A stretch of DNA of 64,000 nt from Eunapius fragilis (lineage: Eukaryota > Porifera > Demospongiae > Spongillida > Spongillidae), in NCBI GenBank assembly GCA_963681505.1, contig OY811971.1, forward strand, positions 18,852,111-18,916,110, read 5' to 3'. The notes under the pieces were generated by a model. That model saw nothing but the letters and a program-made list of their open reading frames with translations, ran no database searches and was not told the origin of the DNA. The translations under genes were made by a program, and so were the position numbers. Positions 57,261 to 64,000 of this stretch are shown piece after piece (the stretch's first letter is position 1; every line of letters starts with the position of its first letter).

Positions 57261-58050
57261 TAAGCTTGCCTTCCTGCTGTGCATTACTAGTATCCTATGT
57301 ATGGTGTGGCCACGCCTAAATTTGTCTGTGTACTTCCGGTCCAGGGCAACGCCCAAATCGAACTGTCATATAAGTATGTCATATGGTTACGTCATTTTGC
57401 GTAAAGTTGAAAGCCTGTACTTATTTATTGTACGCTCGACGTAAGCAGGACTGGGACGAGGGCCCCAGTCCTCCGTACGTCCTGGCTTGCGAGACTAACT
57501 AGACGTACATAAGTATTAACTTAATGAAATTATAGTGTTTCATTCCATCGGAAATTGACATCGTCGTATCAACCCGAGGCTGCTAAATTTTGCCTTTAGC
57601 CTGCGACGTACACGCGCGTACGTATTAGCTCAACTCCACACTCGGATCACGTGCCATCCCCCCGACATAGTTACAACGAATGGAGATTCAATGCTTCTGG
57701 TACAACGCTCCTGACATCTCCTTGTGTGGAGCGTTGTATGCTCCCCCATAGGGGCCCCCAGAAGCTTTGAATTTATAACTGAGATGTTGCGCGAGAATTA
57801 TCAGGGGGATGGCTCGTGATCCGAGTGTGGCGCTGAACTAATACTTACGTGCACGTCGCAGGCTAAAGGCAAAATTTAGCAGCCTCGGGTTGCTACGAAG
57901 ATGTCAATTTCCCCATCGTTACGATGGAATGAGACACCATTTATAATTCCCAGCTTGCCTACCTGCCGTACGTTACTAGTATCCAACTTCTGGTGGGATC
58001 ACGCCCAAATCGGTCTCTGTGTCGACTTCCGGTCCCAAATCGGTCTCTGT
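57261..58050. mobile_element. Foldback flanked by direct repeats
   Basis: Direct repeats of about 90 bp (AGCTTGCCTTCCTGC..ATTACTAGTATCC..CTTCCGGTCC at 57,261 and its diverged copy at 57,951) enclose a foldback. Left arm about 57,510-57,724 (ATTGACATCGTCGTA, CCGAGGCTGCTAAATTTTGC, GAATGGAGATTC, GTACAACGCTCC), right arm about 57,737-57,945 in inverted order. Loop about 12 bp. Confidence 0.8.
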
Positions 58051-59095
58051 ATTGGTCTCTGTGTCATTTGCTCTATGTCAACTGCTGTTGCGACGTACGT
58101 ACAATTGTGAGGGCACGAGACGGAGACAACATGCTGATTCATTATGGAATATTTCTTCCAATTAGGGAAGCCGATTTTTAAATTGGAAGACCTAGTTTTC
58201 AATACATATTATAGTTCTTCGATGTACTAACTATGTGTTTCTCTCTTGGCAAAATAGGAAATCGTTAAGGTGGTGACACAAATGGTCGTGGAATATTGTA
58301 ATGAGAAACGCTCCCATTGACTACCTGTACATTGAGGACAATGTTATGGGATGCGTAACCTTAAATAGGAAAAATACGGCGACCCCACTAAAAATCATGG
58401 CAAATGTAGTGTACAAACAATTTCTTTTTGGCAAAAGCTGAGAAAAATCTGGTGTGCTTGGTATTGAAGGACCCCATACATGTCTATGGGAAAATATACG
58501 GGAATATTCGCTGATTCGCAAACCGCGAATTAATTAGCTTTTCCCTTTGACCGCTCATTTCTGGATATGAATCACAAAACGCGTACGGTAGCCATATGTA
58601 TCTTGAAAGAGAACTACGTCAATACATGGGTTCCCATGGCTATAGGGCTTAGCGCTTAAGTACGTACCTGAACATTTTTTTCAAATCGCATCTAATGCGG
58701 CGATTTTTCTATCAAATGAAAGGGGAAATAATGCGCATTAAAATAATGCCTTTTTGTATTTATTGGTGCAGTATTTCAGAAGTTGTGGCATTTCAAACAC
58801 TCATTTTTGTATGTACGCGGTATATGCTAGAGTTGTATCATGCATTCATAATACTACGCTTAGCCTAGGCTAGCCTTATGAACGTTTGGATATGTTCAGA
58901 TCAAGTAGTGTGTGTGGTCACTGTATATATGATCGGATCGAAGACTAGTACATGAACGATGACAACCAGGCAATGAGCCCTTCACACATCATCAATACCG
59001 CTGGTGTGCGTTCTGATCACAACCATTGCTTTCCTGATATAATTCTTGGTACGAGAATTAAATGTATCAATTTTTTAATATACTGAAGCATAATG
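58050..59095. other. Intergenic, no supported gene
   Basis: No coding or repeat structure recognised beyond short AT-rich stretches. Confidence 0.45.
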
Positions 59096-59097
59096 GA

Positions 59098-59185
59098 TAA
59101 AAACAGTCTTTACGAGAAAGATGATGGCGTATAAGAATGAAAGGCTATAAGTGGTGTAAAAAGCATGAAAACAATTACTGAACAT
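59098..59185. mobile_element. Solo left arm of the foldback MITE family
   Basis: AAAACAGTCTTTACGAGAAAGATGATGG..GTGGTGTAAAAAGCATGAAAAC matches the family left arm. No right arm follows, so this is a half copy. Confidence 0.55.
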
Positions 59186-59330
59186 GAAAGCATGCAGCAG
59201 CTGATTAAATGTATTGAAGATATTTGAAGAGAATGCATGCATTTGTGGGAGGGGGGGGAGGGGGATCTATCAAGAGTATTATTAACAGTGGCATTGAACC
59301 TCTCTACTTTAGAACAAAAAGATACTTTGT

Positions 59331-60393
59331 TCCTTATTATGTGCTCCAATACCTGAGCAAGGTTGTCGAGGTGGTGGTTGTGTGCAGATTGATGGTAAGG
59401 TTGTATGGGGAAAAGCAGTACATGGAGGAGTGTACATTTGGGATTAATTGAATTCAAGATGGGAGAAGTTGGCTGACTTGGAGTGTGAGGCCACACTAAC
59501 TGTGTGTGGAGGAATGTTAGCGTCCGTTGGTTATAAGGATGGTGTGTTCAGCAGAAAGGTTTTGTTGTGGAGAGAGGAAAAATGGACAATCATGACAGAA
59601 ATGTTAGTAGGATGTATGTGGTCCTGTGTAATTAGTCTTAGTGAAGGATGTCTACTAGTAATGGGTGAAAAAGATTGTGAATGTTTGGCAGGATCAAATA
59701 ATGTCCAGGTGTTTGATGGCACGACAAAAACTTGGCACTTTGGTCTTATAATTTATTCATATTCCAGTAGTATGCTCGGCATAAAATTACACAGATATAA
59801 TATTAACCCCCCTTCTGCATGCATCACATTTAAGCTGTTATATTACTGCTCTTCATGAAAACGTAGATTGGATTTTTGGCACCAAACATGTAAATAGCTG
59901 TTATGTCACACTCTCGTGGTTAAAAGCATCGTGTCTCAGCCTACCTCCTGAATTTAGGTTCATGAGAGTTGCAATGGCAATGTAACTGCTATGGCCACTA
60001 TGAAATTGCATGTCCGTACCCTATTTTTAAAATTATTTATTTTATAATGCTAAAATATTTTGTGCATATTTTTTATAATACACCAATTTTAATTAGCTTC
60101 AGTCGCCGATGGTTCCAAACAACAGAAGTGTTTGGAAAAAGCTACCAGATGTACCAAATTTTAACACATCTCTATGTGTGGTACATGGTGTACTAAATGC
60201 CCTTGGTGGATCATTGAACAGAGATGGCCACCAGAAGAGCTCTTCCATCTACAGTTTTGATCAGAAGTGGGAAAAGAAAGGAGACCTGCCATTTCATTCT
60301 TGCAGTATACATGGATTAACACTATCAGATGGAAGGCTGCTTATAGTTGATGGGAGTAGTCAGCAGGTCTTTATTAGTACTGTAACAGGTTAG
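59331..60393 (+). pseudogene. Kelch-repeat protein fragment with nonsense codon
   Basis: Frame 1 of the match: G-G-G-C-V-Q-I-D-G-K-V-V-W, then V-Y-I-W-D followed by TAA at 59,445-59,447, then at once L-N-S-R-W-E-K-L-A-D-L and, further on, G-G-M-L-A-S-V-G and V-Q-V-F-D-G-T-T-K-T-W. A second stretch at 60,109-60,393 reads W-K-K-L-P-D-V-P, L-N-A-L-G-G-S, S-I-Y-S-F-D-Q-K-W-E-K-K-G-D-L-P and D-G-R-L-L-I-V. These are kelch blades (hydrophobic-GG, later Y/F..W). The two parts are separated by about 360 bp that may be an intron (acceptor GCTTCAG at 60,102), but the phases do not match cleanly. The stop and the missing partner exons indicate a pseudogene. Kelch propellers bind partner proteins; the original gene is unknown. 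Confidence 0.55.
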
Positions 60394-60399
60394 CAATGT

Positions 60400-61014
60400 G
60401 ATGATGTACTTGATATTACTGCAGCATTTACAGATCTTGATGAGTTTTTTGTCTCACCAAAACGAAAACAGATTCAAGGTATTTTTGAGTACAGTGTAGG
60501 CACTGATCAACTAGAACATATATCTTTAATATGGATGATAGACAGTACAAATCGCAGTGCTTTTGCATTGATATATCAGCTAAGATTCCTTTAGGTTAGC
60601 ATCTCATAAGTTCCTATAATCAGTGTTCAAATTAAACTTCATACTGTTAGGCTAGCAAATTGGCTAACTAAAAATGGTTTTGACTACCTAAAGGTCTGTA
60701 TTGGGTAGCAGTGAAAGACAATTTACACCATGAATGTTTACCACATGGCACTACGATAATTCTGGTCTTTGGTAATTTCGTCTACATGTACATCTTGGAT
60801 TGGTTCTATATGTACAGCCCCAGTTCTAACACATGTTGGCTCACAAATTTCATTATCGCATGGACCTAAGTTGGTCATAAATCAAGATGCCTAGGCTTCT
60901 TAGAAAAAAAATTGCGTTCTTTCAGTTGAATTAATACATCCATAGCACAGCCCATTTATAAAAGGCTTGTAAGCATGCTGAATTTATTTATTTTCTTTGT
61001 GCTGAATCAATAGA
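60400..61014. other. Intergenic, no supported gene
   Basis: Possible 3' remains of the kelch pseudogene; nothing else recognised. Confidence 0.45.
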
Positions 61015-61303
61015 ATAACCAGAAGGCAAGGACGGTCATTTTAATGTTTTTGTTCCAGTCTTCAAACAGTTTGTTTTAAGAGAACAAAAAAGCTCGTGTT
61101 TGTTCTCGTTCCCAGGCCAATTTTCTCCTCCGTCGTCGTCTTCTAGCTCTTCTTCTGGAGTGAGAATACAGCATGATACTGATATACATATGGAGTGCTT
61201 TATTATGCGTTCCCATGGCGACATTCACGTATATTTAGAATTGTGCAGCGTTATACACAGGTGGGATTCTGCAGTTTTGGCTGGCGATGTTGTTTTTGTC
61301 AAA

Positions 61304-61435
61304 ATGCCTTCACGTCAACAAACTAAACTACGAGAGGAATACCTCCAAAGTCGAGACGACGAGTTAGAGTCCTCCCGCGTTCAGTACAATGCTGATCCTG
61401 AACAAAATCGGGCGTTTGCTCATGACGGTAATTGA
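61304..61435 (+). pseudogene. Remnant of an element-encoded protein N-terminus
   Basis: ATG-initiated 43-codon frame, highly charged: MPSRQQTKLREEYLQSRDDE.. ending ..VQYNADPEQNRA..HDGN and a stop. Copy B, read on the opposite strand at about 53.57-53.63 kb, still encodes a parallel R-V-P-Y-S-D-S-K-Q-K-R-A-S-A-R-K-G-N, and copy A keeps EEYLQSRDDELE. Such Y-x-x-D-P/S-x-x-x-R-A repeats resemble the N-termini of large Helitron- or helicase-type transposon proteins in sponge and cnidarian genomes, as I recall them. The assignment is tentative. Confidence 0.35.
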
Positions 61436-61534
61436 AGTGCTTCAATTAAAGAGGCTAAGTTATAACTATCTCTTGTCAGCACTTGCCAGTATTTGCAAAT
61501 ATCATCGACAATAATCATAACAAAAATAGAGGAA

Positions 61535-61796
61535 ACATAAAGGATAACATTTCTGACGGGAAAGTTGTTGGGATATAGATATTGGAGGCAATGTGTTTGT
61601 GTATAAAGGAAAGGAACAAGGTTTTGGGAAATGAAAAATGAGACAAAAATATTTAACACGTGTAAATGTGACTTAACCAAAAGAAGTGCTAAGTATAGTA
61701 TTTTTCAACCTGGTTCCCTTCCTTTTTACACCACCATTGCCTCCAATTCCTATATCCCACCAACTTTCTCGTTAGAGAATGTTTTTCATTACATGT
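61535..61796. mobile_element. Foldback MITE, copy in composite repeat C
   Basis: Left arm ACATAAAGGATAACATTTCT..GGGATATAG.., right arm ..CCCACCAACTTTCTCGTTAGAGAATG; central GTGCTAAGTATAG. The arms are more diverged than in copies A and B. Confidence 0.85.
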
Positions 61797-61800
61797 TAAA

Positions 61801-63170
61801 TAATAAATTATATACATACGATGAGTCGTTCGTTAAAGGGGAACTTTTTTCAAGTTTTGACGTACCTAGATCCTCTACTACATCTTTGTATACATTCGAA
61901 ATTAGTCTAGATTTCAATTGTAAGCTGTTCCTTTATTGGAAACATTTATGATATTGTTTATATGCACAAAGCAAATTATTATAGGATACTGTCACTGGAA
62001 TTTTGGTCCAAGTAATTTTTGGTTCTGAAAATGTTGTTCCCCCCCCCCCCCCCTCCCCCCGGACCACTTTTTAATGGTACCCAATGAAAATTTTGGTCTC
62101 CAATCCCATACCATTTTTAATGATCTGCAATGAAGATTTTTGCCTTCCCACAAATAAGCTTATTTTGGGTACTACAGCACAGCAGAGAGGCCTCTGTATT
62201 GGGAACCACAAGTGGCATGTTATTTATATAATACAACACATATGATACAACACAAGTGTATTGTGTTGCCTTGTTCGCATCTAATGTTACTGCAATGAAG
62301 TCAAATACAAACTTGCATATTCATACCTTTCGCATCATATTCATTCTCTTATACCTACTTTACTGCTTGCCCTCTTTGTGCAATACCATCAAACAGCTGG
62401 ACTAGGGCTGTGTTTGTAATGTAACTTATTTGTCAAACAGATATGCATTTACGTGTGTTATGCAAAACAAATATGTAACTGAACACCTGTTAGTATCTCA
62501 TGTATGAACAGTTTTATAACTCATACACGTATGGAGATGTTTTATGGAATGAGGCATCTTTAAGGGTGCATGGTGCATTGTGCATGACTGGGTAGACGTG
62601 CAGTGTGGATGGGTTACGATTTTGAGCAAACTACTGACAGTACATGTAAAATACTCTCACATGAGACATAGGATGTCTGGGATATATGCAACAATAGAAA
62701 ACAAGGTTGCACCTGTATGGTACCTCTTGACATGTACAAAAAAACCATGGGGGTTGAAGGCACTGTTAGCAATGCTAGACTAAGGGTCAGGCTGAAGGAT
62801 AGTTTGGGATTGCAGTTACAGTGTCCATTTTTCACTCAAATATGAAATCTAATCTACCTGGGCTTTAGAAAACTAAATGCTCACTTTCTCTATTTAAATA
62901 GACGAATACGAGCATGAAAAATACCTGGCAAACATAGGTATTCAGCGTCATGAGTCTGTGACATCCATAGGGGTATGTACTAACAGAATCCATCATATCT
63001 GGGGTACTAAAAGAATTAACTCCTACCACACCCATACATAACGCAACAACATTGGACCATAAAACTGTCCATTCCTGAGGCACTAACAGAACATCCTTAC
63101 ATGCGGTATAAGCAGATCATATCCTTTGTAGTTCGTGGTATCTGAACTGATCGCTTAACTTTAACATCCT
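61801..63170. other. Intergenic or 5' region of the final gene
   Basis: Short C-run at about 62,039-62,060. No supported exon; upstream exons of the last gene may lie here unseen. Confidence 0.4.
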
Positions 63171-63173
63171 TCC

Positions 63174-64000
63174 ATGCGTTATATGAAAACCTTACCCACC
63201 ATTATGTATGCTATTTCTTTTATTCCACCATCATTCAGAGATACATGTAGTCTCAACGATCAGAATATAACTGATGAATACATCAAAACGCTAGTGATTA
63301 CGCATCTATATCTTGGAGCTGAAGTTTGCAGGAGTAACTTAAAGCACCATTTACATACGACTCCTCAAAAAAAACATGCTTCCTCAGGACTTGTTAACTG
63401 CTATCATCAAGTCAACTCTTTTCTATTACTACCAGGTGTCAAAATGATGCTCTCCAAGTTGGATGAACTTTTGGAATACCACCAAAACATGAACAATAAA
63501 TCATGCAAAAAAAGTGCCGAAACTGATGGTGATCTATTAAGGTTCAGGGATCATGGAATATTGTCAGTTAAGCTACTGATAAAGGTTCTAAAGAGCCATG
63601 ATTTGATCTCTCCTGAGTATATGTTGGAATTACTTAAGAGGTATTGTGCAATTAGTATCCTCACAGATTATGAGTACCTGATGCCAGCATTGATGCCCTA
63701 CATTGGAATGTCCAAAAGTAGGCAACAAAGTCCTTCTTTTGTAATTAGATTTCTCACAGCCTTATTACCCATATTTTAACAAACCCTTTCCCTTGGAAAG
63801 TGTGCATGAATGATACGGAACCCAAATGTCTATATCGCAACTGCTTGTCATTTCAACAAACGAGTAGAACGGATATTGTAACTCTAGTTGAGATGTTCTC
63901 CTATATTGAAGTACATGTGCATGGGGCTTTATCCAGTGAGAGGTGTAGAGAGATAAGGGAATGTGTCCACAGTGGCATCAAGAGTGCTTCCAGTGTGCTC
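63174..64000 (+). CDS. COR/ROCO-like protein region (3' partial, one frame break)
   Basis: Open frame 63,174-63,779 with helical, Leu-rich content: G-V-K-M-M-L-S-K-L-D-E-L-L-E, F-R-D-H-G-I-L-S-V-K-L-L-I-K-V-L-K, then YCAISILTDYEYLMPALMPY. The 'winged-helix then YxxPALL' pattern resembles the COR region that follows Roc GTPase domains. After about 63,745 the coding sense continues in the next frame (S-L-I-T-H-I-L-T-N-P-F-P-W-K-V-C, then QTSRTDIVTLVEMFSYIEVH, then CREIRECVHSGIKSA) to the window edge with no stop. The break is a 1-nt shift; a 19-nt GT-AG intron there would be implausibly short. ROCO proteins are cytosolic GTPases, often linked to death or kinase domains in sponges. Start uncertain. 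Coding nature fairly sure, family tentative, and it may be a pseudogene. Confidence 0.45.

Larger units (their letters stand above)
61015..61800. mobile_element. Composite repeat, copy C (internally deleted)
   Basis: Same orientation as copy A: AGAAGGCAAGGACGGTCATT.., AACAAAAAAGCTCGTGTTTG, CGTTCCCATGGCGACATTCA, AGAGGAATACCTCCAAAGTC, GACGGTAATTGAAG, then a foldback MITE. It lacks the piece around TCTAAAGCGATTGG that copies A and B keep. Confidence 0.85.

Noticed and set aside
1-64000. tRNA or rRNA genes
   Set aside because: I looked for tRNA A/B-box pairs with cloverleaf pairing and for conserved rRNA blocks and saw none convincing; a tRNAscan/Infernal run would be decisive.

Overview
This is eukaryotic, almost certainly metazoan, DNA. 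Reading frames are broken into exons with GT-AG introns, and dispersed, inverted and tandem repeats take up much of the window. Gene content (a CTTNBP2-like ankyrin/P-loop protein, an SRCR exon, a saposin-like secreted protein, an animal haem peroxidase, a GPCR-like tail, kelch and COR-like fragments) and the short introns fit an early-branching animal. My best guess is a demosponge. That is an inference from gene families, not a species identification.

Layout. 1-0.5 kb: last exon of a multi-pass receptor. 1-4.5 kb: repeats, including a TA-flanked MITE and a long foldback. 4.9-6.6 kb: an intact intronless SLC15/POT-like transporter on the minus strand. 6.6-11.4 kb: no clear gene, with one inverted-repeat element bounded by C/G runs. 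11.4-14.2 kb: an acidic, Ser-rich probable nuclear protein with a textbook SUMO-interacting motif. 15.0-26.3 kb: the main gene, a 21-exon CTTNBP2-like gene whose exon phases all close (3948 nt, 1315 codons plus stop). 26.6-29.4 kb: about 95 copies of a 29-bp minisatellite. 31.1-35.8 kb: a TIR-bounded block with a 1.2-1.4 kb tandem duplication and an SRCR exon. 37.6-38.3 kb: a four-exon saposin-like gene. 39.1-40.9 kb: a nested insertion, in which a 5'-truncated non-LTR retrotransposon with a 10-bp target-site duplication sits in an older repeat that also holds a foldback MITE. 42-46.5 kb: minisatellites, two more foldback MITEs and a palindromic repeat cluster. 49.1-52.0 kb: a haem peroxidase gene broken by at least six frameshifts. 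52.5-52.9 kb: a duplicated, frameshifted copy of part of exon 7 of the CTTNBP2-like gene. 53.2-54.1 kb: an inverted copy of the older repeat, ending at a 200-N assembly gap. 54.3-57.2 kb: tandem segmental duplication. 57.3-58.0 kb: a foldback flanked by direct repeats. 59.1-60.4 kb: a kelch pseudogene. 61.0-61.8 kb: third copy of the older repeat. 63.2-64.0 kb: start of a COR-like coding region that runs off the window.

The genes are independent eukaryotic units; there is no operon logic. What links distant parts of the window is the repeats: one foldback MITE family occurs in at least eight places, three of them inside copies of a larger element that seems to carry the remnant of a protein with charged YxxD(P/S)-type repeats. 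No clearly new biological system was found. The most unusual items are the foldback family and its host element, the minisatellite with about 95 same-strand AGGTCA hexamers, the SRCR-containing TIR block and the indel-only decay of the peroxidase.
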